Positions 12,131 through 24,547 of a DNA stretch of 64,000 bases are shown piece after piece. Made by a program: the position numbers and the translations under genes. The notes beneath the pieces were generated by a model, which saw nothing but the letters and a program-made list of their open reading frames with translations, was not told the DNA's origin and ran no database searches. The DNA is from Sceloporus undulatus. Its lineage: Eukaryota; Chordata; Lepidosauria; Squamata; Phrynosomatidae. Location of the stretch: assembly GCF_019175285.1 (NCBI RefSeq), contig NC_056526.1, positions 120,312,362-120,376,361 of the forward strand, read 5' to 3'. Within the stretch, counting starts at the first letter, position 1. Every line of letters begins with the position of its first letter.

Positions 12131-12746
12131 TGTATTTTGATATGATCCTGAAACTATATTTCTATTTAGTAAGTTTTAAAAATGGAAATAGTATCAGTGG
12201 GTATGGAGATACAAAAGCCCCAGGGGAGGGGAGTAAAAAAAAACCTAGGAAAAATGAAACAATGAGGAAAATTTCATTTATGAAATATTTTATTTTAAAA
12301 TGGTGGATAAAATGTTTGATAGGGTTTTCCTGTATCGCTACCTGGTCTTTATTCTTCTCTCAAAAAGATTTCTAAACATTCTTAGGACCAGATATTGGAA
12401 AGAATATTTAAACCATTGCAGAATGTAGAACAACATGAACCACAAAGCTTACAAACCTCTGGCCAGTGATAGAAAATATACCTTATTTCACCTTAAGGAC
12501 CCTCACCAGAGCAAAAAGGCATAGCATAACCCAGCACTTGAATCCTGTGATATTCTTCTTCCACCATTTAGTGAGGCCCCACCCCTGTAACTATAACAGT
12601 AACTTTAAATGTTTAAATTGCACTATCAAGAGGCTGAAGTTATGCCATGTTAAGTTATAATTGTAATATAGTGTGTGATAGCTACAAAAGAGAATTAATT
12701 GCAGGTAACTAGCTACTTCTTCTTCATGGTCTCTGTGATTCACACA

Positions 12747-15700
12747 GCTGGGTATTCCTGCACCTGCACAGAGCATATTTGAAACTTTCTAGATAAGCTA
12801 GGCAAATTTTTGGCAGTAGCTCCATCCACCCCTAGCTATACCCTCGCTATTCCCACTCATCTACCCCAGTTCCTTTTCATCCACTGCGTTAGCAGCATCA
12901 AGGAACCTTGTCTTGGTGTTTTCCTCAGTCTTTTATTGGTTTTATTCAGCACATTTATCATCTTTTTCTCCTCTCTAATTCCTCAGCTTGGTCTCTTTTT
13001 TCTTATTCTGATTATGACTTGGCTTGCTATGGCTTCTTCCTCTGCATATGCCCCTGGTTTAGGAAATCTTCAACTTTTGGTTTTAACTTTGTACTGCCTT
13101 GAGTACAACTTTGCCAGTAAATGGCTTCTTTCTGCCCTTTATAGAGGTATGGTGATTGTGAAGTGAAATTCCCTAGCTGCAACAACTACTCTCACTACCT
13201 TCATTGCCTGGGTGAGGGACACAGTTAGTACCTGTGTCCATTATAAAGCCTTTATGCTCTGAGCGCATAAGAATTGTGAGTCTTGCCTTAAGGCTTTGCT
13301 CTACGAACAGGATTTCAAACCTACAAAACTGCCCATGGTGACTGTATCAATTCCACCCAGGTCCACATCAGAAGCTACGCCATCTTGCCAGTCAAGCAAA
13401 TGTCACCTTGAATCTGAGGTTTTTTCAAAACCTCCTAAACATACAGGATCAGTTTTGAACACTGGTACCAGTTCAGAAGGAGGTGACACCTCCTCCCTCT
13501 TTGCTGCAGGGCAATATCCTGCCAGCTCCAGGGCATTCTGTGCATTTAGAGTCCTCTTCTTCTCATTGCTTGGATAGACATGGAAAGAGGAGGAGAAGAA
13601 AGAAGAAGAGGAGGAGGAGGAGGATCTTGAGACACTTGCCCCAAAGTCCACCAAACAATTTCAACTCCACCAGTGCTGAACCACTGGGCCCACCAACATC
13701 AGTGGCCCTGAAGCCTCTCTCTCCTGCTGACTCTCTGCAGGTTGTCAAGGTTCAGGTTGGATGTGTTTTGGAGGGTGAGACTGAATGCACTTGACATCTA
13801 AGTGAAGTAACATGAATATGAATCGCTGCGTGCAGTTTACAGATGCATTCACCTGCATCTATTCCCCTCTTGCAATAGCTTCTGAAGATTTTGCACCATT
13901 TGTGGACCACTCCCCTGGCAGCTCTATCAAACCTCGAGGAAGATTGACAGTTTTTATCAAGTCACTAACTCATACTTGAACTTGCTTTTCAAATAACCCA
14001 AGCCAAATTCGGTTGTTGTTGAGGCATCTCAAATAAAGTTGCATCACTAATCATGGTCATCCTTGACACCTGCTGACAATGAGGGTTTGAAATTCAACTT
14101 CATAGCCAAAAAAAAAAAAAAAAATCTGCCTCCACGTTAGTCTCTGCATCAACAACTGCATAGCCTGAATCCCCATCAACAACCTATGGGAAAGGATTTT
14201 ACCACGATTGAATAAGCTCCCAGAAGATGAAGAACACTTGGCCAATGTTTTAACAGAGCTAGGCCAATTCCTTGGTGGGTCAACAGAATAACTCCACCTG
14301 CCACATAGCTGTCTGTGCAGCTTCTGGCTGATTTGGTGGCCCTCAAGAGGCATGCCTGGCTGCATTCATTCTATCTCTGTGCAAACAAGAGCAATCATTG
14401 AGGACATGCCCTTCAATAAATCCAACCTTTTCAACAAGTGTATAGATGCTAAATTGGAATTCATGCAGAAAATGTGAACTACTGTGGAGAAATATGCTGT
14501 GCCCTCCACATATCAAGGCACTTCCAAACTCCATTACAGATGGCAAAGATCCACCTATGGCCAGAGCGTTTCCTTTAGCCTATCCTTTGTGAGAAATTCC
14601 AGGTACTTTCCCGGTCGTCAACATCTTCGGGAAAGAGGCTAACCTCATCCTTGAAATATTGTTCCACCTTGAAGAAAAAGGGTATAGATCAGGGCAATAG
14701 ATGCCTTTGACTCTTCAGTTCCTCCTCCCCACAACCTTTCTGCAACTTTCACAGACAGACTGGCTTACTTCCATTCTGCCTTGTCTGTGATAACCACCAA
14801 CCCCTGAGTCCTCAACATCATCCAGAATAATGGGTATGCCTTCAAGGAATATCCCCCAATGAAGGTGTTACATGTGACTCCTCCTTCAAACACTCTCCTC
14901 AATGAAAACACCACTTTACTAGAAAAGGGGGTTATTGGGTCTGTACTGACATCAGCTATCCACCTTGGTTTTTTCTCCCATTATTTCATAGTGAAGAAGA
15001 AAGACAGGGGACTTTGTCCCATATTAGATCTCAGATGGGTCAACTCCTGTATTCCCCACAGGCAATTTCATGTAGTAACCTTATCTTCCATTCTTCCTTT
15101 GTTGCAGAGAGAAAACTGGTTCACACAGTCTCAGGGAAGCATATTTCCACACTAGGACTCAATAGTCACATAGGCAAATCCCTTCCTTCACTGTGGAGAG
15201 AAGAGCTTTCCAGTTCTGTGACTTTCCCTTGGCCTATCCATGGTCCCTCATGTTTTCATGAAATTGTGCCTGTCTTGGAGGCATCTCTGCATCAGCAAGG
15301 TATAATACTTTTTCCTTGCATAGACAACTTGCTCATAGTCATCAGTCCCAAGCAGGAGTTGATCCAATATGTTGATCACTGCAAAATTCATGGGATCTAG
15401 TTGTTAACTGGGAGAAATCCAGTCTTACTACCTCCCAAGAAGTGAGATTTATTGGTGCAATTCTAGGTACAAGGACAGCTGTAGCCTATCTTCTGGATGA
15501 CAGGTTTTGAACTTTGGTAAAAGTTGTGCTCAGAAGTCATGCTCCAGACTGACATCAGCCAGATTGAAACAGGTTCTTCTCCTGCATATGGCTTTGATCA
15601 TCTCAGTCACACCAATGGCCCCCCTTTCAACATCTATAATTGTAGTTCTTGATGGATTTCAATCCACTGGAAGACCCTCCCCTCACAGAAAACATAGTAT

Positions 15701-16665
15701 GCCTCGCTGTGCACACAGATACACAGCTCAGCCTTACCTGCATTTTCAATAGGACAAAGTTATGTTCTAACCTGATATATCCTTTTTGCCCAAAACTATT
15801 TCCTCGTTTCATATGAATAAAGACATTATTCTACCATTGTTCATGCAGAATCCGACTTCCAACTTTGACATTCACTTGATGTTTGTAGAGCCTTTACAGT
15901 CTACATTGACAGGAGTTCAAATCAGAGACAGACTAACAAACTCTTTGTGTGTTACATTCAAAGCTAGGCCAGGCTGTTGCTCCACAATGATTTTTGAAGT
16001 GGATGGTATCAACAATACACCTTGCTTATGAACTGATTGGGAAGAATCCACTACTCAAATCTGAGCCCTTTCTACCAGGGCGGTAGCTGCCTTCTCAGCC
16101 TTCTTGAGTGGTATACCACTAGAAGCTGTGTGTAGAGCTGCTGTGTTATCACAACCACTGACTTTTCAATCACATTATAGACTGGATGGTCATTCCAGAA
16201 CTGATGCAGCCTTTGGGAGGACAGTCAAGTTTGAAACAGTCAACTGTTTTCATTGAACTTTGGGTGAGAATTACATTAGTTGTATTCTATAAAATATTTC
16301 CATGGTTGAAGTATTCAGTATGTTTGGTTTCTAGTATGATACTCCCACCACCTTTTGTGAGTAGTTTGCTAGTCTCCTAGTTGTGTAAACCATAGAACCC
16401 ATGAAGAAGAAGGACAGGTTGCATACCTGTAACTGTAGTTCTTTGAGAGGTCATCTGTGAATTCACACAAACCTGCCTATCCTTCCCTCATGGTGTATCC
16501 TGTACATTGTACTCATTGGACGCTGCTATGTGGCATCCTTTGAAACTGTGGTAAATGAGCAGGAACAGTGAGGGAATAGCGGATAGGCAGAACTACTGCC
16601 AAAAATCTGCCTAGCTCTTCTAGAAGATTCCAAATATGCTCTGCACAGGTTCTGGAATACCTGTT
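12747..16665 (+). mobile_element. DIRS-type retroelement, fossil
   Basis: A roughly 3.9-kb element with inverted terminal repeats (about 12747-12875 and 16555-16665), not direct LTRs. Between them are a region resembling a DIRS-family reverse transcriptase (the IVKKKDRGLCPILDLRWVN block near 14990-15070, and LSSILPLL) and, near 16160-16240, a stretch resembling the end of a tyrosine recombinase. The order (possible gag-like region, RT, recombinase, inverted ends) fits DIRS elements. It is broken in every part, with well over ten breaks, so it is old and inactive. It lies in sense orientation in the ATP10D intron. Confidence 0.75.
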
Positions 16666-17676
16666 TAAAAAACAACAGTTATGGATATGCAACCTGACCT
16701 TCCAAGCTCTGAAAATACACACATCCAAGAAATTTCAGACATATATGAAGTTCCAAAATAACAGAAACCTTTATTAGCGATAAGTTTAAAAATTAGATGA
16801 GGTTTTATGTATACAAAAACAGTATTTAGTGAGATGTTGTTTTTCTTTTATTAAAAAAAAGCTTTCTGTGTCTGCTGAAATGATGGAGAAGATTAAGTTC
16901 AGAATACACAATAGCTTTCATTGGTTTGTTATTATATTGATGGTTTCATCTGTTTTCAGTTTAAACCTTCCAGCTACATTTCATAATCTGACAAAAACTA
17001 AATTATGTAAAATATCTTCAAGTTCAGCTCTTTGTTCAAGTTCAACTGCTTGTTACAAAAACTGAAAACAATTAAAATTAAATTATGTAGTAAATTTGTA
17101 ATTGTTATCTGCAAGATCTGAAGAAAAACCAGAGAAACCATGTGCATCCAGTAGGATTATGTATCTGTATGATCTTAAGTTTAGGAAGAATGTTGTGACT
17201 TACTCCCTTTTATTATTAAAAGTGAATTTTATGTGTTTATTTTATTTCTTGTTATTTTATTTCATATTTTATTTTATGGTCAAAATTGTCTTCTCTGTTT
17301 TTTATGCTGGTCTATTACAGCATTAAATTGATTGATATCTGTATTAATCAGTCTTTTAAATACCCAAATATTATTATTTATGAGCAAATGAAGCCACATA
17401 TAAAATGTTTTATGTTCCTGAACTTAGAAAGTGACTTTAGATTTGTGCCAAAAGGGAAACAGGTAGTTTATTTACATGTGCTCAGGATTGCAGTGGAAGA
17501 TTTCCTCCAAATGCAAAAAACTTCAAAGGAGTTATTCTTCCCAGTGCTCCTAGCTGCCATTTTTAAATAGGCAAAGATACATGCAACAACACATATAATT
17601 TGGCTCTGTATATGTGATATGTTTTCTTTTTCATCAACTCATCATTGCAATATTATCTTTCCCCCTCTCTTGCTAG

Positions 17677-17753
17677 GTGATGGTGCCAATGATGTCAGTA
17701 TGATTCAAGTTGCTGATGTTGGAATTGGAATCTCTGGCCAAGAAGGCATGCAG
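17677..17753 (+). CDS. ATP10D: ATP10D exon (hinge, GDGAND motif)
   Basis: A 77-nt exon between TTGCTAG and GTCAGT, phase 1 in and phase 0 out. It encodes [20 protein letters not shown] followed by GQEGMQ. GDGAND is the hinge motif of P-type ATPases that coordinates Mg2+ in the P domain, and its aspartates are intact. The exon sits between two very large introns; the upstream one carries the DIRS fossil. Confidence 0.95.
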
Positions 17754-18041
17754 GTCAGTTAACTGATGAAACCAGAAATGAAAGCAATGTTACCTATAGA
17801 TACATTTGTCTAAGAGCCATGAGGTCTGAAGATCACATAATATATTGTCAGCGAGATGAAAGACTAGACACCAAAAACTTTAGAACTTTCACATTGATAT
17901 TATACAGCTGTAGAGTTATAGATTTCCTACTATGACTTCAGAGATTATTGCATGTGGCTTTTAAACTACAATTAAAGTTGGAAAATGGCACATTTGGCGA
18001 TACTTATTGCACAACATCGCCTCCAACCTATGTGTCTCAAT

Positions 18042-19230
18042 GCGCAGTTTGTTGTTGCTGCTAATTACCCTCGAGTCAGCCCTGACTCATGGTGACTCTG
18101 TGGCTGAAACATCTCCAAGACTCCCTGTCCTCCACTTCTCTGCTTAAGTCCTGTAAATTCAGGACTGTGACCCCCCGATCTATATGGCATGCGGTCTTCC
18201 TCTCTTTCTGTTGCCTTCTGCCTTCCCTAGCATTATTGCCTTTTCTAGTGAGTCATGCTTTCTCATAATTTGACCAAAGTAAAACAACCCCACTTCATCA
18301 TCTTTGCTTCCAGGGAGAATTTGGGCTTGATCTGTTCAAATACCCACTTGTTCTGGCTGTCCACAATATCCTCAGCACTCTTCTTGAGCACCACATATCA
18401 AATGAGTTTATTATTATCAGCTTTCTTCACTATCCAGCTCTCGCACCTGTATAATGTAAGTGGGAACACAATAGCTTGAATGATTCTGACTTTAATGTTC
18501 TGCTGTGTATCTCTACACTTTAGAATCTTGTCGAGTTCTTTCATCACTGCCCTTCCCATTCTTAGTCTTCTTCTGATTTCTTGACTGCAATCTCTGTTTT
18601 TGTCAATGTTTGATCCAACGTAAGGGAACTATTTTAGCTATTTTGATTTCTTCATTATCTAGGTTGGACTTACATTGATCCTCCATGGTCATTATTTTTG
18701 TTTTCTTTATGTTCAGCAGTAAGCCTGCCTTTGCACTTTCTTCTTTTACTTTCCTTAGTACAGTCAGCCCTTCTTATACACGGATTTTTTATACACAGAT
18801 TCAAGCATCCACGGTTTGAAAATGTTCCAAAAAAGTATAAATTTCAAATATCAAACCTTGATTTTCCATTTTTTATAAGGGACACCATTTTGCTATGTCA
18901 TTATATTTAATGGGACTTGAGCATCCACAGATTTTGTTATACACGGGGGATCTTGGAACCAAACCCCAGCATATAACAAGGATCCACTGTAATTATTTCA
19001 AGTCTGTGATGTTCTCTGCTAGTAGTATTGTGCCATCCATGTATCTTAGGTTGTTGATGTTCCTTCCTACTAATTTCACTTCTCCTCTGGGTCTAACCCT
19101 ACTCTTCACATGCTATTTTCTGCATGCAAGTTGAACAGGTAGGGTGATAGAATGCATCCTTACCTCTTAACATTTGGGTATCTTTCGGTTTTTATCAAAC
19201 TCAGTGGCACTCTTATGCCTTTAAGAAGCA
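18042..19230 (-). mobile_element. BovB/RTE-type LINE, antisense, interrupted
   Basis: Reading the - strand gives the C-terminal half of an RTE/BovB reverse-transcriptase protein; on the + strand the blocks ACTCATGGTGACTCTGTGG, AGCATTATTGCCTTTTCTAG, TTAGTCTTCTTCTGATTTCT and GTCATTATTTTTGTTTTCTT occur in the family order. The 3' end lies at the GTTGTTGCTGC tract near 18050. It carries several stops and frame changes in the coding part and is 5'-truncated near 19230. A MITE at 18761-18989 splits it. Confidence 0.75.
18761..18989 (+). mobile_element. Pogo/Tigger-like MITE (family T) inside the BovB copy
   Basis: TA at 18759-18760 and 18990-18991 flank an element starting CAGTCAGCCCTTCTTATACA and ending GATCCACTG. 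Removing it with one TA restores a continuous BovB sequence (CTTAGTAATTATTTCAAGTC), so this is a clean insertion. Confidence 0.85.
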
Positions 19231-22200
19231 TAGTTAGGACATCCTTTTTCATTGATGGGGAAACCCATCAATAAGCTCCCAATCATGTTGTGGTCCTTTG
19301 AAACATCACAGCAACAGCAGTTCCAATATTGGGAGTCACATACTGTCAGCATCTCCTCCTCTCCCCCTTGTCCCCCTCCCCCTTGCTATTTCCAAGCAGG
19401 CTGGTTTCCTTTATGTTTTTCTATTTTTTCAGTCAGCTATTTCTTTTCTTTTCTTTTTTAAAAACTTAATTGCCTCACCATAACCCTGGAACTGCATTAA
19501 AAAGTCAAAATAAAAATAAAACATTTAAAAAATGAAAGACACTCTGGGTAGGTCATAGGACAGTGAGGGGGTAAGGGGGAATGCAGAAGAGAGTTCAATG
19601 GCATAACACCTCAGTCATGCTATTACAGAGAGGTACAATAATGTCTACTCTGGAACCAGAATGTTTCCATTTTTATTAACTAACATGATTGCAGCATGAG
19701 TACATGTGGCAATTTCCCTAGTCCATGCCTCTGTACTGGAGGTGAGCAACCTGCAGCCATAGGGCTGCTGGTAGTCCTTGGCCTGATCTCATGTGGCCCT
19801 TGGTTTAATTTTTTTCAAATGCTCAGTAAGTGACAAGCTTCTTTCTGTCTCTGGCAAAAATGATCAGTCCTGTCCATGGGTCAACTACATAGTGAAGAAA
19901 AGGAATTGGGAGGTGACAGAGAGAATAGAAAATATGTAATTGCCTATTTTTGGCTCTATTCAATGGGCAGAGCAGAAACTCACCTCGGGTTTCAGCCCTC
20001 CCCACAGTGGGCATGCAGCTCCAGATGTATTACCCATGAAAGAATGGGACAGCAAAATAAAATTAAAAAAATAAATAAAAAAGCCCATCCCTGCTCCATA
20101 CTCTGTTAATTCTGGAAATAGCTTTTATGAAGGCATAAAGACATTGGGAGAATATGTACTGGAATCAGATACCTACTATGTAGTCATGATGAGTATCTTT
20201 GTGGGAATATTCTCTGAAGTTAATTCAGATAGATATCTTAAGACTCTTCGAGAGGAATCACTGGTGCTGGTTTTGCGCTTGCAGCAGTCATCTGTCCAAG
20301 AGAACAGTGTAACATATGAGCTAGTAGCACAAAGACTTGGGTTCCACAGCTTTCCTAATGAGTGCAGTGCTGAAATGTAGCTTGGTGTTAAGTCATAAGG
20401 ACAAAATCTATTAATTAACAAGTAATGAATAGATAGAGACATATTAAGAAAGCAATAAATTATGATTAACAAGAAGAAACTTTTTTAAAAAAAGAATCAG
20501 ACTAAAGCTTGCAACAAAAGTAGAAGGGAGAAATGATATGTTGCGAAAACTGATAAGAAGAGGCAGTTGGTGACCTTTGGGACTGACAGGATGCGTAGGT
20601 GTAGTCAAAGTCAACGGTAGGTAGGGCTAATTTTAGTTTTGTCCTCTTTCTTCTTCTTTACAATGGTATTGCATACAATTCTAAAAAAAAGTATCATGGG
20701 TTTACAAAAACCTACTTTCCCTTGTTATTGGCCATCCTAACTGTACTCCTGGGAGTCACCATTCCATGATGAGAAATGGTAGGTTTAATATTAAAGTGTT
20801 GCCAGAAGCATATCTATCCTACAGACAGAGAGAGAGAGAGAGAGAGATTCTGGAACTGAGCATCTCCGTTATCTTTGTAGTCTTCTCTTGGGATGCAGTC
20901 TGTTGACATCTCACCTATTGGGCTCTAAAGTGAAGAGAGAATGGGTCCCTAATAGTGTTAGATGGCTGAACTGATTCAGGGCCTTGGACATACAGAGGCT
21001 AACAAAAGGGGGAAATTTCATAGAATCCTGTGGAGTCGGAAGAGATCACCAAGGCCATCCAGTCCAACCTCTGCCATGCAGGAATTCTCCATCAAAGCAT
21101 TCCCAACAGATGGCCATCTATCCTTTGTTTAAAGACCTCCAAAGAAGGAGACTCCACCACTCTCTGAGGGAGTGTGATCCATCGTCAAATAGATCTTACT
21201 GTCAAGACATTCCTCCTAATGTTTAGGTGGAACCTCTTTTCCTGTAGCTTGCATCTGTTGTTTTGTGTCCTATTCTCTGGAGCAGCAGAAAACAAGCTTG
21301 CTCTAGCCTCAGTATTACACTCCTTCAAAAAGCTACCATATCACCTCTTAACTGTCTCCCTTCCAGGCTAAATATACCCAGCTCTCTAACTTTCTCCTCA
21401 TAAGGCATGGTTTCCAGACTCTTCACCAGTTTGGTCACCCTCCTCTGGACACACTCCAAGTTCTCAACATCCTTTTTAAATTGTGGTGCCCAGAACTAGA
21501 CACAATATTCCAGGAGGCCTGAGCAAGATAGAATAGAATGGCACTATTATATGGCACTATATTGTCCCCCACTTTGTTTAACATTTACATGAAACCACTG
21601 GGAGAGATCATCCGGAGACATGGGGCGTGGTGTTATCAGTACGCTGATGACACCCAAATATGCTTCTCTGTGTCTCCGACTGATGCAGTGATTAAAGATG
21701 GAGTCTCTCCTCTAAATGCCTGCCTGGAGTCAGTAATGGGATGGATGAGGGAAAACAAACTCAGTCTGAATCCAGAGAAAACGGAAGTACTGGTGATAAG
21801 TTCCCCAGGCCCAGGGAAGGAAATTTATCCACCTGTCCTGAACAGGGTCACACTTCCCCTGAAGGACGAAGTTCGCAGTTTAGGAGTATTTCTGGACTCG
21901 TCTCTGCAGTTGACATCTTAAGTAGATGTGACGGTCATAAGTGCTTGCTATCAACTTCGGTTGATACGCCAACTGCGACCCTTCCTGGGCCAAAAGGACC
22001 TTGAAACCGTGGTACATGCTCTGGTAACCTCTTGTCTAGATTTCTGTAATGCACTCTACATGGGGCTACCCTTGTACCAAGCCCAGAAGCTTCAGCTAGT
22101 ACAGAATATTGCAGCCAGATTGGTCACTGGTGTTTGCAGGTTTGACCATATAACACCTATTCTGAAAGATCTTCACTGGCTGCCTATTTGCTTCCGAGTG

Positions 22201-22490
22201 CAATACAAGGTGTTGGTTATCACCTATAAAGCCCTACATGGCTTGGGCTTGAGTTACTTGAGGGACTGCATCTCCCCATATAATCGCCCCACACACTTAG
22301 GACATCCAGGAAGAACCTGTTGGAAATTCCATCTTCCAAATATGTTGTTACATTCCAGATGGCCTTCTCAGTAGCAGCCCCACAAATCTGGAATGGTCTT
22401 CCTGAGGAGCTCCGTCTTGTGACCCCCCTGGAAACATTTAAAAAGAGGCTTAAAACCTTCCTCTTCTGTCTAGCCTTCCCCGCTGAAAAA

Positions 22491-22500
22491 NNNNNNNNNN
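22491..22500. other. Assembly gap (10 N)
   Basis: Ten N just before a (TTA)15 tract. By comparison with the copy at 36558-38030, which has roughly 200 bases of 3' UTR between the matching point and its tail, the true missing length is probably well above ten bases. Confidence 0.95.

Positions 22501-22546
<46 letters not shown>
22501..22546 (+). repeat. (TTA)n microsatellite
   Basis: About fifteen TTA units forming the 3' tail of the L2-type copy. Confidence 0.95.
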
Positions 22547-22547
<1 letters not shown>

Positions 22548-24127
22548 TCCCTTGATCTAGACACTATGCTTCTGTTGATGCAGCCTAGAATCTCATTGCC
22601 TATTTTAGCTGCTGCACCACACTGTTGACTCATGTTCAACTTGTGGTCTACTAGGACTCCTAGGTCCTTTCACATGTTGTCTTGTTCAGCCAGGTGTCCC
22701 CATCCTATATCTATGCATTTCATTTTCTGTTTAAATACAGTACCATACATTTCTTCCTATTGGAATTCATTTTATTAGTCTTGGCCTAGCTTTCTAATCT
22801 ATTAAGGTCATTTTGAATTTTGATCCTGCCCTCTGGAGTATTAGTTACTCCTCCTAATTTGGTGTCATCTGCAAATTTGATAAGCATGCCCCCTATTCCT
22901 TCATTAAGTCATTGATAAAGATGTTGAATAGCACTGGTCACTTCTCTCCAGGATAATTTGGCCAGTCAACCAATTACAAATCAACCTAACAGTTGCATTT
23001 TAGTAGCTTGTTTGCAAGAATATCATGGGGAACCTTGTTAAAGGCCTTACTGAAATAAAGATATGATATTTGAATTATATATGCTAGATAATTACACTTA
23101 TGGAAATCTTTGCAAATATACTAGTAAACATATTTATGTGTATAACTAAATATGGGATACCATGATCCTCTGCTGGTTCAGCCTCTTCTCCAGGAGAGGA
23201 GAAGCTAGAAGGTGGATTTCTGGCATGAAACTGATATTTGAAATTATCTTTCACCTCTGACAATAATTCAGGACTGAGCACTCCAATGAAAATCCAAATG
23301 CATCTGCTTGAAGTAAAATCAGGGTTCACCTTTATTGATTACAGCTGGAAAATTTGGCTTGACATGAGCCACAGATTCATTAATTGGGCAATCCAGTTTT
23401 GGCTCATAACTCCCTGCCTCCCAATCCAAATGCTGGAGGGAATATGGGGTTACATAACTAGGACTCCATATAGGAAAAAGCCACTCTATGGTTCCCCCAT
23501 CACCCAGGCCTGAAGAAAGATACCTCTGCAAGTTGGCTATGTCCCCCAGTATTCAACCCAAGGTGCTTTAATGGGACTACTTTAGCACCAGAGATGATGG
23601 GTATGCAGGCCCATCTCCTCCAGTTATATCAGGTCCTATGTTTTATGCCCAACCTGCCAAAAGTTGTGACAGATATGGGCATGTAGTGGCATAACAAAGA
23701 CATAATGAGTTCTTCTTAAAGGGAGGTGGGTGGGCAAGGTGCTTCCTGAAGGAACGGCATTGCTTTTATACAGACACTTTTGCACTCCCCAGGCCGACAT
23801 GACAATAGTTGTATTCAATCAGATCAGCCTAAAACATCATCCCCAAAGTAGCCAGTCAATCTGCTCTTGGATTGAAGAGCTCTTCCCACCCTTCCATAAG
23901 CCCATGAAGCTCCAGGGACTGCTGGGAAGGAGAGGCATCATCCCTGTTATTTAGCTACAAGCAAGATTCACAAAAAAACGTCTGGATGCCTATATTTGTT
24001 AGGAATATATTCTCTTGAGGAGCATTGATGATTAATTGATCAAGGAAAATGCTGTCCCTTTCTTTCTCTTTTTCTCTTCTTTCCTTTACAAACTTCTTCA
24101 ATCTCTCTCTTCCTCTCCCTCCCTCCC

Positions 24128-24412
24128 TTTCACACACACACACATCCCTTCACATGAAATGTACATGAAATAGGAGAAACAACAACACAATACATAAGAA
24201 TACAGAAAGCCACAGCTGTTGCATTAAGAAACTTAAATGAGCCTGTTCATCACTAAATACAGGCTCATTTAAGTTTCTTAATACAACAGCTGTGGCCTTC
24301 TGTATTCTTATGTACTGTGTTGTTTCTCCTATTTCATGTACATTTCATGTGAAGGTGTGTGTGTGTGTGTGTGTGAAACTTAAATGAGCCTGCATTTAGT
24401 GATGAACAAGGC
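24128..24412. repeat. Large imperfect palindrome with a third partial copy
   Basis: The left arm 24128-24245 and right arm 24260-24378 are reverse complements, with a 14-base spacer. Outside the (CA)n/(TG)n ends the arms differ by about three substitutions and one 3-base indel in roughly 95 bases. Directly after the right arm, GAAACTTAAATGAGCCTG (24375-24392) repeats the end of the left arm, followed by ATTTAGTGATGAAC, the reverse complement of the spacer. The layout fits a template-switch inverted duplication rather than a transposon. Confidence 0.9.
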
Positions 24413-24547
24413 TTTGTATGAAGTTGGTTTCTCTGGAGATGAAAGATGGAGCCCAAGTGGCAGATAATTCTCAGTTAAAGCTCCTTATATAATACCCTTG
24501 CTATGGACCTGGTTGCTGTATTTCACTTCCATTTTGTTTGTTTTCAG

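Larger units (their letters stand above)
9852..17676. other. ATP10D intron
   Basis: A 7.8-kb intron, mostly occupied by the DIRS fossil (about 12.75-16.67 kb), with a pogo-type element at 11144 and a small element at 11935. A region around 10620-10760 contains locally inverted copies of a GTTAACACTAAC-like motif. The remainder, 9860-10600 and 16700-17670, is AT-rich with nothing recognised. Confidence 0.6.
21550..22546 (+). mobile_element. L2-type LINE (family 1) nested in CR1, with an assembly gap
   Basis: A 5'-truncated copy. It encodes RT blocks PTLFNIYMKPLGEII, CYQYADDTQICFSVSP (YADD active site) and MGWMRENKLSLNPEKTEVLV, then the region with SCLDFCNALYMGLPL, QKLQLVQNIAARLVTG and LKDLHWLPICFRVQYK. 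At least one stop and a frame change separate two main frames near 21921. Ten N at 22491-22500 replace an unknown length of 3' UTR, and the (TTA)n tail follows to 22546. The same family is on the - strand at 36558-38030. Confidence 0.85.
21017..23060 (-). mobile_element. CR1 LINE, antisense, interrupted by an L2 copy
   Basis: The 3' end begins CATAGAATCCTGTGGAGTCG, followed by AGAGATCACCAAGGCCATCC, and runs to about 21540. CR1 resumes at about 22549 with CCCTTGATCTAGACACTATG, then GTTGACTCATGTTCAACTTG and TTTGATAAGCATGCCCCCTA, to about 23060. On the - strand this encodes the CR1 reverse-transcriptase C-terminal part. It is older than the L2 insertion it carries. Confidence 0.8.
17754..24547. 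other. ATP10D intron
   Basis: A 6.8-kb intron with an antisense BovB-type LINE split by a pogo-type element (18042-19230), a CR1 with a nested L2 and an assembly gap (21017-23060), and the palindrome at 24128-24412. The parts at 19240-20980 and 23100-24100 show no recognised repeat apart from an (AG)n tract near 20827-20847. Confidence 0.6.

Noticed and set aside
13403-13800. Low-complexity Ser/Arg/Lys-rich frames
   Set aside because: They come from a GAGGAG-rich tract inside the DIRS fossil.
21538-22374. Long open frames with reverse-transcriptase motifs taken as host genes
   Set aside because: They are an L2-type LINE: YADD and LHWLP motifs, a (TTA)n tail and a second copy at 36558.
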